Below, piece after piece: positions 30,423 through 38,250 of a DNA stretch of 42,117 nucleotides. The position numbers and the translations under genes are program-made. The stretch spans positions 1 to 42,117 of the IMG/VR virus record IMGVR_UViG_3300000212_000153; one strand, 5' to 3'. Under the pieces are notes generated by a model that ran no database searches, was not told the DNA's origin, and worked only from the letters and a program-made list of their open reading frames with translations. The DNA is from a virus. Each line of letters opens with the position of its first letter. Within the stretch, counting starts at the first letter, position 1.

Positions 30423-32149
30423 AAATTATCTTTACATAATGTTTCAATTATATTTTTCATTGCAATAGATTGATCATCTGGGGCAATCTCTATATTTAAT
30501 ACATAAGATTGTGACCCATCATCTAATGCAGTTTCTAATGCATTCCTGAATTGAGAAGAATCTGATATATACATCCCAACACCACCATCCATTAAATCTG
30601 TTATTTTATCATATCTCCAATTATGAATATCATTGAACTCACCTTCCATAATTGCCTTTTCAGTAGAATATCCCCTATTATTAAGTATAAGAATAACAGT
30701 ATTCAACTCATTACGAATGTGGGATGAAAATTCAGAACCCGTCATTTGAAAGGCACCATCACCAACAATGACTATTGGTCTTTTATGTGGTTTTGCATAC
30801 TTAACACCAACTGCGGCAGGAACCGAAAATGACATAGATGTATAATATGCCATACATAAAAATTGTCCTTTCCTCATAGGAACATCAATAATACCAAATA
30901 ACGATTCACCTATATCTGATATTACTATATGATCCTCACTTATCAATTCACCTATAGTATCAAATACATATTCCAATTTAGTAGGATTCGTCATGTCATG
31001 TGACTTAAATGACAATTTACTGGTATCTACAATATTAGTCCATCTACTTATAGAATTATCAGATTGAATCTCAGAATCATCTAAATATACCAAAAATGAA
31101 CGAACCATCTCATAAAAACTAGAAGTTGTAGATTTTAATGTTTTAACATGTTTATTTTCAAACATGATACCATCATCCATATTAATAGAAATATCAGCAG
31201 CAAAATCAAATGATTCAATATCCGTATTAACCATACCAATAGTAACAATACAGTCTGATTTTTTTATCTCATCAATAACTGACGAATCAGAAAATAAACC
31301 AGAAACACACCCAATAGAATTTCGACTAAACTCTGAAATGGTGGATTTACCAAGCAAAGTTGTAAATATTGGAATATTAAACTTCTTTGCAAAATTAAGA
31401 ATATGATCTTCTAATGAATTACGAAATACCTCATGACCAATAATTAAAACCCTATTACTTGCAGATTTAAATTTATTCAAATTATCATATGGTAAATTTA
31501 TAGATTTGCATTCTTTAGAAAATGGAGTATCCTTAACAATGACATTATTAGAATCCTTCACATATGCTGGAAAGATTTTTGATGGTACATCATCCCCATA
31601 TACTGTTTGAAATTTCTTCAAATATTCATCAACTGAACGTACTATATCTTTATTTGAAAATTCAATATAAATTGGTCTAGAATGTTTTCGCATTTTATTC
31701 AATGCCAAATGAATCATAGACATATTAAAAAACATATCTTCAGAATCTAACGAATAAGTATTAGTGGTTATATTCTTGAATATATCCCTTTGTGTATTTG
31801 CATTATTGATTGTGTGATGTCTATTTGGATTTACCAATAAATCATCAGATGATGGTTTACCAACAAGAATAACAACTGGTGACCTTTCCGCATAGGCACC
31901 AGCAACCGAATTCATAATATTCATAGCACCAACTGAATACGTGACACATACCACACCACAACCACGTAATCTACCATATGCATCTGCGGCATATCCAGCA
32001 GAATCTTCTCTACTCACTCCAACATATTCCATATCAGAATGTTCTTCAATTTCACGCATAAAATTTAACGTGTAATCTCCTGGTATACCAAATATATGAC
32101 CTGCACCATATAACTTTAATTGTTCTATTAAAAAATGTCCTAAATTCAT
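30419..32149 (-). CDS. Thiamine-diphosphate 2-keto-acid decarboxylase (pyruvate/indolepyruvate-type)
   Basis: The 576-residue ThDP enzyme is closest in pattern to pyruvate and indolepyruvate decarboxylases. GIPGDYTLNFMREIEEHSD near 20-40 leads to the cofactor Glu (about 46) in REDSAGYAADAYGR. The paired histidines are in NRHHTINNAN near 107, and the ThDP/Mg loop GDGAFQMTGSEF is near 462, followed by ILNNRGYSTEKAIMEGEFN and IHNWRY. The HH pair and the C-terminal NRGYSTE pattern separate it from acetolactate synthase. Likely reaction: pyruvate to acetaldehyde and CO2, or an aromatic keto-acid analogue. A strong AAAGGTGGTT ribosome site precedes the start. Confidence 0.88.
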   Translation of the reverse strand: MNLGHFLIEQLKLYGAGHIFGIPGDYTLNFMREIEEHSDMEYVGVSREDSAGYAADAYGRLRGCGVVCVTYSVGAMNIMNSVAGAYAERSPVVILVGKPSSDDLLVNPNRHHTINNANTQRDIFKNITTNTYSLDSEDMFFNMSMIHLALNKMRKHSRPIYIEFSNKDIVRSVDEYLKKFQTVYGDDVPSKIFPAYVKDSNNVIVKDTPFSKECKSINLPYDNLNKFKSASNRVLIIGHEVFRNSLEDHILNFAKKFNIPIFTTLLGKSTISEFSRNSIGCVSGLFSDSSVIDEIKKSDCIVTIGMVNTDIESFDFAADISINMDDGIMFENKHVKTLKSTTSSFYEMVRSFLVYLDDSEIQSDNSISRWTNIVDTSKLSFKSHDMTNPTKLEYVFDTIGELISEDHIVISDIGESLFGIIDVPMRKGQFLCMAYYTSMSFSVPAAVGVKYAKPHKRPIVIVGDGAFQMTGSEFSSHIRNELNTVILILNNRGYSTEKAIMEGEFNDIHNWRYDKITDLMDGGVGMYISDSSQFRNALETALDDGSQSYVLNIEIAPDDQSIAMKNIIETLCKDNL

Positions 32150-32192
32150 ACAACCACCTTTATTTAAAAGTATTACATAATATCTAACATCT

Positions 32193-32975
32193 CTATAGTT
32201 CTTCTGGATTACCCCTTGTCGATTCTAAATGTTCAGCCCACGCACAACAGTCATGATACCCTGATGATGAATGATCATTAAAAGAATCTATTTCAAATTG
32301 CAATAATCCACCACACATACCCCATATATATTGTCCAATCAAATACATTCTAGAATATCCAGAAACAACCCTACCATTACAATCAAAATATTTTAATAAT
32401 CCAATATGTCTGAATCCAACAAGTTCTAATGGGTGTCGTGTAACTATATCACAATTATTTTTAAATCTATAAAATGTTGGAGTAAACGAAGATGCAAAAT
32501 CAGAATCACCCACTCTAGGCGACCCAAAAGTATATCCTATAGAATCTTTTCCACCAAATCGTGATGAGGCTAAAGTACATAAAGCAGCTCCCAAACTATG
32601 ACCTGTAAAATATACATTCCTGTGTTTATCTCCGACTATTGAATAATCTACATAATGTTGAAACAAATCATCATATATCAAGTCTAATGCACCCTTAAAC
32701 CCCCTATGAACACTACCAATACTGTCTGATTCAACCTTTCTAAATTTTATATCTGCCTCAATATCTGACAATTGTGTCGGTTCCGTCCCCCGAAATACAT
32801 ATATAATATCTTCATCATCCCATAATCCATAACATTGAGTAGACCCATTATTAAAAAACTTAATATCATATTTCTCTGAATATATTTCTGAGAAATCTGC
32901 AACATCCAAATAAGCATTCATAGACAATCCAGAAAAAAACGTTGCATTTTTATAACTAAATTCCCTATTTAACAT
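32193..32975 (-). CDS. Class 3 lipase
   Basis: An alpha/beta-hydrolase of the lipase class 3 family that releases fatty acids from acylglycerols or phospholipids. IYVFRGTEPTQLSDIEADIK near 58-77 gives the FRGT oxyanion segment, and VYFTGHSLGAALC puts the nucleophile Ser127 in G-H-S-L-G. Candidate Asp176 (NNCDIVTRHP) and His190 (FRHIGLLKYF) follow. There is no signal peptide, so it acts in the cytoplasm unless carried by the virion. It could supply free fatty acids to the beta-oxidation enzymes. It is translationally close to two lipoprotein genes. Confidence 0.87.
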   Translation of the reverse strand: MLNREFSYKNATFFSGLSMNAYLDVADFSEIYSEKYDIKFFNNGSTQCYGLWDDEDIIYVFRGTEPTQLSDIEADIKFRKVESDSIGSVHRGFKGALDLIYDDLFQHYVDYSIVGDKHRNVYFTGHSLGAALCTLASSRFGGKDSIGYTFGSPRVGDSDFASSFTPTFYRFKNNCDIVTRHPLELVGFRHIGLLKYFDCNGRVVSGYSRMYLIGQYIWGMCGGLLQFEIDSFNDHSSSGYHDCCAWAEHLESTRGNPEEL

Positions 32976-32976
32976 A

Positions 32977-33183
32977 TCAATCTCCAGAACAATTAACTTT
33001 TATTGAATTTGGCGCCACAGCCTCACTTACTTGTTCACGAAGGGCAACTCTGCCCATATCACTAATAGAACAATATTGTTCTACTGTATGATATGCCGCC
33101 AATTTTACTGTATCCATCTTAGAACAACCATACAACATGATAATAATTGACATTATCAAACTCAACTTAACTAACCTTTTCAT
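32977..33183 (-). CDS. Predicted small lipoprotein, 68 aa
   Basis: MKRLVKLSLIMSIIIMLYGC is a type II signal peptide with lipobox LYGC. The mature part is KMDTVKLAAYHTVEQYCSIS followed by VALREQVSEAVAPNSIKVN, mostly helical with two more Cys. It precedes the lipase by one base. Its N-terminus resembles the 42-aa lipoprotein just upstream. A superinfection-exclusion or envelope role is possible. Confidence 0.65.
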   Translation of the reverse strand: MKRLVKLSLIMSIIIMLYGCSKMDTVKLAAYHTVEQYCSISDMGRVALREQVSEAVAPNSIKVNCSGD

Positions 33184-33184
33184 A

Positions 33185-33313
33185 TTACTCTCCTATTATA
33201 ATTTTACCTTCTAATGTTTGTGAAGCCGATATTCTTATTGGGGACATATTAGAACACCCAATAGACGAAATAATAATTAATAATATCAAATTCACTTTAA
33301 CTAACTTTTTCAT
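33185..33313 (-). CDS. Predicted very small lipoprotein, 42 aa
   Basis: ATG at 33313 opens MKKLVKVNLILLIIISSIGC with lipobox SIGC, then NMSPIRISASQTLEGKIIIG. Only about 22 residues follow the Cys. It shares the MK(K/R)LVK start and C-S-x-M context with its neighbour, so the two may be paralogues from duplication. Lysis lipoproteins can be this small; no evidence for that here. Confidence 0.5.
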   Translation of the reverse strand: MKKLVKVNLILLIIISSIGCSNMSPIRISASQTLEGKIIIGE

Positions 33314-33343
33314 ATACCACCCCGCACATATATCTTCTGGTTA

Positions 33344-33374
33344 GAATAATTCCGTCAAATTGGCGGAATTATTC
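33344..33374 (-). other. Hairpin after the secreted-protein gene
   Basis: GAATAATTCCG and CGGAATTATTC form an 11-bp stem with a 9-base loop, 12 bases after the stop at 33387. It is positioned like a terminator, but no T-run follows on the minus strand, so it may be a processing or stability hairpin. Confidence 0.4.
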
Positions 33375-33386
33375 ATAATAAATATA

Positions 33387-33704
33387 TTAATTGAAATTAT
33401 ATCGGTACTCTACCGCTACATTTTCAAGATGTTGATCATTCCCTTCAAATAAATCCCAAGGTCCAGACATTTGTTGTCTATTATACATCATGGTAACTTC
33501 ATGTGATTTTGAACCAACATAAGCAGTAGTGAATAATCGTAGACCATTAGTATCTTGATCACCACTCCAAAAATTATCTAAGTTATCCATATCTTGAGTC
33601 CAACGAAAACCAGCATCCTTCATTTTCATTGAAAATGAATCTGCAACAGCCACCGTTGTTGTAAATGCAAATAATACAGTTAATAAAATTAATACCTTCT
33701 TCAT
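33387..33704 (-). CDS. Secreted or outer-membrane-type protein, 105 aa
   Basis: MKKVLILLTVLFAFTTTVAV plus ADS gives a clear type I signal peptide with A-x-A-like cleavage near VAVA. The mature part alternates beta-like strands (LRLFTTAYVGSKSHEVTMMY) and ends AVEYRYNFN, which resembles C-terminal beta-barrel strands. It is too short for a full porin. It stands between the tmRNA terminator and a hairpin, so it may have its own promoter. Function unknown. Confidence 0.6.
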   Translation of the reverse strand: MKKVLILLTVLFAFTTTVAVADSFSMKMKDAGFRWTQDMDNLDNFWSGDQDTNGLRLFTTAYVGSKSHEVTMMYNRQQMSGPWDLFEGNDQHLENVAVEYRYNFN

Positions 33705-33736
33705 ATTTTTTTTCCTCTTTGTTGTAAAAATGAAAC

Positions 33737-33768
33737 ATAATGTGGGTATTTTCCAACACCCACATTAT
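33737..33768 (-). terminator. Rho-independent terminator of the tmRNA gene
   Basis: On the minus strand ATAATGTGGGT pairs perfectly with ACCCACATTAT across a 10-base loop, followed by GTTTCATTTTT. It lies about 55-85 bases after the tag stop codon and is the expected end of the tmRNA transcript. Confidence 0.75.
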
Positions 33769-33769
33769 A

Positions 33770-34262
33770 TATATAAGAGGATTTCTGTTGCCAAGTATCC
33801 CCAAACTCCGCATACTTATATACTAAGCTGCAACCGCAAAATTATCATCTGCATTTATTTTTTTGATTTTTACATCTTTCTTGATGAATAGTCCATATAC
33901 AATATAGTACATTGTCGAATCTGTTCTCCCCCACAAAAATTGTCTAGTCACAACCCAAAAGTCCTGCAGAACTTCATGAACGCCACTTGCGGCTAAGGAT
34001 ACCCGGGAGTTTGTTGTCCCGTGTTCACATACGTCCATATATACATTGTAGAACCCATCATCGCTGGTTTGGTGCTAAGTTAAATGAACCCGTTGGCTCT
34101 GGGGGAATTCCCCCTCACCATCTTTCGTACGCTCCATCTATTCTACTAAGTATACCGTGTGTCACACATTCCGTATATATGCATTATACATCTACACTAG
34201 ACAATTTATGTGGAAGAGGTGGGAATCGCACCCACGTCCAACATACATAAAATATACTTCAA
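33770..34262 (-). ncRNA. ssrA: Circularly permuted (two-piece) tmRNA
   Basis: tmRNA rescues stalled ribosomes and adds a degradation tag. The acceptor part comes first in the transcript: T-arm GTGGG-TGCGATT-CCCAC (34235-34219), acceptor strand CTCTTCC and discriminator A (34218-34211). The coding piece follows: GGGGGAG (33932-33926) pairs with CTCTTCC in 7 bp (two G-U), then AACAGATTCGACA, the conserved tmRNA 5' end. CAATGTAC (33914-33907) pairs with GTATGTTG (34246-34239) as helix P2. The tag reads ADDNFAVAA then TAG (33852-33823). CCA is not encoded. The outer ends are approximate. Permutation is a trait of alphaproteobacterial and a few other tmRNAs. The T-loop has G where the common sequence has T. 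Confidence 0.88.
33933..34208 (-). other. Long intervening segment of the pre-tmRNA
   Basis: This 276-base stretch separates the acceptor and coding pieces. Its ends are inverted repeats (34213-34197 against 33947-33931, 16 of 17 match on the minus strand) that extend the acceptor stem, probably for processing. The interior holds the 14-bp palindrome GGGGGAATTCCCCC (34101-34114) and smaller hairpins such as GCCGCAAGTGGC and GGGACAACAAACTCCC. Much longer than I expect for such segments; no gene or intron signature is recognised. Confidence 0.6.
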
Positions 34263-34266
34263 ACTA

Positions 34267-34569
34267 TTATGCTTTTAACTTTAAATCTTCCTCCGTTACA
34301 ATATCTTCATACCCATCATACTCACGAACATAAAACTTTAACCCCTCTGTAACATATGACAATCTCATATTATCAAACTCATATAAATTATGAGTTGGTT
34401 CTGACATCTCCATCACCTGTTTATGAAATGATTTCTCATCCCCATGCAAAAATTCATAAATTAATTCAGCATCCATTCTAAGTGATTGGGGTTTAATGGA
34501 AAATCCACTACCCCAACCAGCATGTATAAGAACTCCTACTTTACCATCTGCACTATAATATTTGCCCAT
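34267..34569 (-). CDS. Hypothetical phage protein, 100 aa
   Basis: The product MGKYYSADGKVGVLIHAGWG has a glycine-rich start and a helical middle (SLRMDAELIYEFLHGDEKSF), then LYEFDNMRLSYVTEGLKFYV and an acidic end. It overlaps the end of the fadB-like gene by 17 bases and ends 5 bases before the tmRNA acceptor piece. Not recognised. Confidence 0.55.
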   Translation of the reverse strand: MGKYYSADGKVGVLIHAGWGSGFSIKPQSLRMDAELIYEFLHGDEKSFHKQVMEMSEPTHNLYEFDNMRLSYVTEGLKFYVREYDGYEDIVTEEDLKLKA

Positions 34570-36550
34570 CTAAATTCTCCACTAATTGTGCATCTTGAGA
34601 ATGATATTGTTTAGTGATTTCTTTATCTGTTTCATCTGAATAATGTAATGGACCACCTCTAAATGGAGCAAATCCAGTACCAAAAATAATACCAGAATCT
34701 ATAAGATCAGCAGACTCTACAATACCATCATACAAACATAATTTACACTCTCTAATAATTTTTTCAATTAACCTTGTCGTTATCTCTATTTTAGGATCCG
34801 CATAAACCGCATCCACGGGTTTACCTTTGTCATATATGTAAAACCCACTACCAGATTTGATACCCAATTTACCCTTGTCTACTAACTTCTTTAATCTTTT
34901 TGGAACAGTAATTCCAAGATCCTCACTTATTATATCCGTAACAAAATAACAAACATCAAGTCCTACAGTATCTGCCAATAATAATGGACCCATTGGCATA
35001 CCAAAATCAGTAAAAGAATTGTCAATTTCTTCTTTACTATATCCCTCATCCAACATATTAATAGCCTCAATAAGTGTAGGCATTAACACACGATTAACTA
35101 AAAATCCTGGACTCGATTTGACTTTTAATGGTAACTTATCAATATGTCTACAAAATGACATAGACTTCTCTATAACATCCTCTGATGTAATATCTGAATA
35201 TACCACTTCAACCAAAGGCATTTTTGCAACTGGATTAAAGAAGTGTATACCAACTAATCTCTCAGGATTTTTCATTTCACTTGATAATACTTCCAACTTG
35301 ATAGAAGATGTATTAGTGCCCAATATAGCAGTACGTTTCATTTCAGATTCTAATTCACTATATAATTGACGTTTAATATCCGCATTTTCAACAATAGCTT
35401 CAATGACTATATCTGCGGAAGATATGCCATATCCATTTTTATCAGGAATCAACCTATCATACACGTCATTGATTAAATAATCCTTTCCAGAAAATCTTTT
35501 TACATAAAATTTATACGATCTTTTCATTGCGGCAGCTATGGTGTTATCATCAATATCTTGTAAAGTCACCTTATATCCCCTTAGAGCCGCCCACATTGCA
35601 ATGTCTCCACCCATTACACCAGCACCTATAACGTGGACATGTTTAAGATCTAACTTAGATTTATCACCAGAAGATTTAAGTAAATCCTGTAACATAAACA
35701 CTCGTAATAAATTCTTTGCAGTATCTGTCATTGCTAACTTAGAAACCGACTCCGCCTCTGCATTCATAAAATGATGCTCATCATATCCATATTTTTCCCA
35801 TATATCAACTAAAGCATATGGAGCAGGATAATGTTGTTTATTTGCCTCTTTCCTTAAATTTCTACGTATCTGCATTGATAATAACTTTCTACCAATACCA
35901 GAATTCAATACAGAATCTAATTTATCTGGTCGTCTAACGGGAGGACACTTTGCAAGTACATCTTCCGCAGATTTAACTAATAAACGTTCAGGAACTGCAT
36001 AATCAACTAATCCCATCTTTTTTGCCTGATATACTGATAAAGTACGTCCACTTAACATCATACCCATAGCCTTAATAACACCAAGAACTCTAATAGACCT
36101 AACAGAACCACCAAATCCAGGATGTATCCCCAACTTAACTTCAGGAAATCCGACTCGGATATTAGGAGAATCTAATATAATTCTATAATCACATGATAAT
36201 GCAAGTTCCAATCCACCACCAAGACACAATCCATTAATTAATGCCAATGTAGGAAATTCCATATCATCAATTAACCACATCACTTCTTGTCCTTTAGTAA
36301 TGGCTTCATAAACATCATCATACTCATGGAAATCCTTAAATTCTGTAACATCAGCACCAGCAATAAACCCAGTTGATTTATCAGAACAAATAACCATACC
36401 ATCAGGATTATCAGATTTAACCTCTAATAATACATCTTTTAATTCCGTTAATACTTCACCAGATAATACATTCATACTACCATAAGAATAATCAAAATGT
36501 ACCCATGCTATATTATTATCATATTTTAATTTAAAATGTTTATAATTCAT
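34553..36550 (-). CDS. fadB: FadB/FadJ-type enoyl-CoA hydratase/3-hydroxyacyl-CoA dehydrogenase
   Basis: A bifunctional beta-oxidation enzyme of 665 residues (E. coli FadJ 714, FadB 729). The N-terminal hydratase domain has ALINGLCLGGGLELALSCDY with Glu near 112 and VGFPEVKLGIHPGFGGSVRS with Glu near 136, the two catalytic glutamates. The dehydrogenase begins at HVIGAGVMGGDIAMWAALRG near 305-325 (NAD fold), then NTSSIKLEVLS and GIHFFNPVAKMPLVEVV with catalytic His near 433 and the partner Glu, and SPGFLVNRVLMPTLIEA. A linker is shorter than usual. It directly follows the thiolase gene, so the second to fourth steps of beta-oxidation are made together. Confidence 0.94.
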   Translation of the reverse strand: MNYKHFKLKYDNNIAWVHFDYSYGSMNVLSGEVLTELKDVLLEVKSDNPDGMVICSDKSTGFIAGADVTEFKDFHEYDDVYEAITKGQEVMWLIDDMEFPTLALINGLCLGGGLELALSCDYRIILDSPNIRVGFPEVKLGIHPGFGGSVRSIRVLGVIKAMGMMLSGRTLSVYQAKKMGLVDYAVPERLLVKSAEDVLAKCPPVRRPDKLDSVLNSGIGRKLLSMQIRRNLRKEANKQHYPAPYALVDIWEKYGYDEHHFMNAEAESVSKLAMTDTAKNLLRVFMLQDLLKSSGDKSKLDLKHVHVIGAGVMGGDIAMWAALRGYKVTLQDIDDNTIAAAMKRSYKFYVKRFSGKDYLINDVYDRLIPDKNGYGISSADIVIEAIVENADIKRQLYSELESEMKRTAILGTNTSSIKLEVLSSEMKNPERLVGIHFFNPVAKMPLVEVVYSDITSEDVIEKSMSFCRHIDKLPLKVKSSPGFLVNRVLMPTLIEAINMLDEGYSKEEIDNSFTDFGMPMGPLLLADTVGLDVCYFVTDIISEDLGITVPKRLKKLVDKGKLGIKSGSGFYIYDKGKPVDAVYADPKIEITTRLIEKIIRECKLCLYDGIVESADLIDSGIIFGTGFAPFRGGPLHYSDETDKEITKQYHSQDAQLVENLDGQIL

Positions 36551-36553
36551 AAG

Positions 36554-37858
36554 TTATCTCTTTAAATTTTCAACTAATATTGCACCACCTTGGCCATGTC
36601 CAATACATAAAGATGCAACCCCATAATGACCACCATTTGATTCTAACGTCTTAATTAAATGATATACTATCCGTGTTCCAGAAGCACCCACAGGATGTCC
36701 TATACTAATAGAACCACCATGAACATTTAATTTTTCATCAGGTATTATCCCAAATGGTTCATCCAATCCAAACTCAGATAAACAATAATCCGCATCATTC
36801 ATTGCCCTTGTACAACCAATAACTTGTGATGCAAAAGCTTCATTTAATTCCCAACTATCAATATCATCACATCGTAACCCATTTCTCATAACAAGAGGAA
36901 CTATTGACTGAACTGGACCCAATCCCATCTCTGATGGATCTACTCCAGCCCACTTAGTATCAATAATTTTTGCAATAGCTTTATCACGTAACCCATACTT
37001 ATCCAAGGCATCCTCACTTGCCAACAAAACAAATGAAGCACCATCCGTAATAGGTGAAGAATTACCCGCAGTCACATTACCAAATATTTTATCAAAAACT
37101 GGTCTTAATTTCCCTAATTTTTCAATAGTGTTCTTGGATCTAACAGATTCATCTTTATTGTAAAAATTCCCATCAGTATCATATATAGTAACAATCTCAT
37201 CCTCTAATACATTAGTATTTTGTGAGATAGACGCTTTCATATGACTATCTAATGAATAAGCATCCATATCATTTCTAGATATATTAAACTTATATGCCAA
37301 ATTCTCGGCAGTCTGTCCCATTGATAAATTAATAGTTGGATCTTTTAATGCACGTAATAAACTAATCACTGGAACTAATAACTTAGGTCTAAACTTAAGT
37401 AACACAGACAACTTCTTAGAAAATGTCTTAGCTAATGTAAATTCAGACAACCACATAGTCATATCATCATTAAATAATAATGGTGCCCTACTCATAGTTT
37501 CCGTACCACCAGCAATAATCAAATCAGACTGTCCACAAGATATACTCCTATATGCCGAATCAATTGACTGCAAACCAGAAGCACAATTTCGTTGTACCGT
37601 ATATGCCGGTATATTAACATTAAGTCCTAATCGTAATGCTAACAATTTTGCAATATTACACTCATCGGCGTTGGGGTTCATGCAACCAACAACCAATTCA
37701 TCCACATCATCATTACCAATATCATTACGAATCAACATAGGTCTAACCACCTGAATAGCCAAATCCAATGCCTTAAACTTTCCAGGACTTCCTTTAGCCT
37801 TTAAAAAAGGTGTCCTACTACCATCTACAATATATACATCATTTAACTTATATTTCAT
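36554..37858 (-). CDS. fadA: FadA/FadI-type 3-ketoacyl-CoA thiolase
   Basis: The last step of beta-oxidation: thiolytic cleavage to acetyl-CoA and a shortened acyl-CoA. The 434-residue length is that of E. coli FadI. The catalytic Cys near 92 is in YTVQRNCASGLQSID. NVTAGNSSPITDGASFVLLA, WELNEAFASQVIGCTRAM, and NVHGGSISIGHPVGASGTRI with the catalytic His near 385 follow. The C-terminal Cys is in ASLCIGHGQGGA near 418; the usual C-I-G-G-G is changed to C-I-G-H-G, a slight oddity. A large insertion typical of the FadI group (LLKFRPKLLVPVISLLRALK) is present. It stops three bases before the fadB-like gene. Confidence 0.95.
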   Translation of the reverse strand: MKYKLNDVYIVDGSRTPFLKAKGSPGKFKALDLAIQVVRPMLIRNDIGNDDVDELVVGCMNPNADECNIAKLLALRLGLNVNIPAYTVQRNCASGLQSIDSAYRSISCGQSDLIIAGGTETMSRAPLLFNDDMTMWLSEFTLAKTFSKKLSVLLKFRPKLLVPVISLLRALKDPTINLSMGQTAENLAYKFNISRNDMDAYSLDSHMKASISQNTNVLEDEIVTIYDTDGNFYNKDESVRSKNTIEKLGKLRPVFDKIFGNVTAGNSSPITDGASFVLLASEDALDKYGLRDKAIAKIIDTKWAGVDPSEMGLGPVQSIVPLVMRNGLRCDDIDSWELNEAFASQVIGCTRAMNDADYCLSEFGLDEPFGIIPDEKLNVHGGSISIGHPVGASGTRIVYHLIKTLESNGGHYGVASLCIGHGQGGAILVENLKR

Positions 37859-37863
37859 AACTA

Positions 37864-38052
37864 CTATCCCCCTTCTTCAAGGTCTTCCTTTAATTTCATA
37901 AATTTCTTACGTTCCAATAATAACATATAACACCTACCACAATGCCACGTGCTATCATCTTTTAATAATTTTTTAACCAAATCTAACTTCAATTCACAAT
38001 AACTAATATCATTACATAAGCATATTATATTCCTATGCCCTATCATGTCCAA
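37864..38052 (-). CDS. Small cysteine-rich protein, 62 aa
   Basis: The frame opens with TTG at 38052 or, more naturally, ATG at 38046 (MIGHRNIICLCNDISYCELK). It has C-L-C, a later Cys, and STWHCGRCYMLLLE with a C-x2-C pair, so it may bind zinc or iron. It sits between a small membrane gene and the thiolase gene. Family unknown. Confidence 0.55.
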   Translation of the reverse strand: MDMIGHRNIICLCNDISYCELKLDLVKKLLKDDSTWHCGRCYMLLLERKKFMKLKEDLEEGG

Positions 38053-38238
38053 TCATGGTATGTTGTCCTTAACCGAAATGAGTCCTGTTGCAATAATTAT
38101 CCATATCGGTATTAATACAAATAAAATACCTAACAATATTTTATTTGTAATATCTTCAGCCTTCACCGACATATTCATAACATTACATAAAATCACAAAT
38201 GACAATATACATAACCAAACTATTTCAAACCATCCCAT
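38053..38238 (-). CDS. Small two-helix membrane protein, 61 aa
   Basis: MGWFEIVWLCILSFVILCNV is the first helix, then ITNKILLGILFVLIPIWIII the second, ending SVKDNIP. The ATG follows the dnaJ stop by 12 bases. No motif for function. It could be an inner-membrane accessory protein. Confidence 0.55.
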   Translation of the reverse strand: MGWFEIVWLCILSFVILCNVMNMSVKAEDITNKILLGILFVLIPIWIIIATGLISVKDNIP

Positions 38239-38250
38239 TTTAAACTCCTA

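Noticed and set aside
30419-32149. Acetolactate synthase as an alternative for the ThDP enzyme
   Set aside because: The paired histidines near residue 107 and the N-R-G-Y-S-T-E pattern after the ThDP loop fit decarboxylases better.
33583-33813. A 76-aa minus-strand frame
   Set aside because: It overlaps the signal-peptide gene in another frame and runs through the tmRNA terminator.
33823-34038. A 71-aa frame overlapping the tmRNA
   Set aside because: The last codons are the tmRNA tag and the upstream part crosses the tmRNA 5' end and intervening segment, so the frame is a by-product of the tmRNA gene.
33987-34250. An 87-aa plus-strand frame across the tmRNA locus
   Set aside because: It runs antisense through the tmRNA acceptor arm and lacks a good ribosome binding site or protein-like composition.
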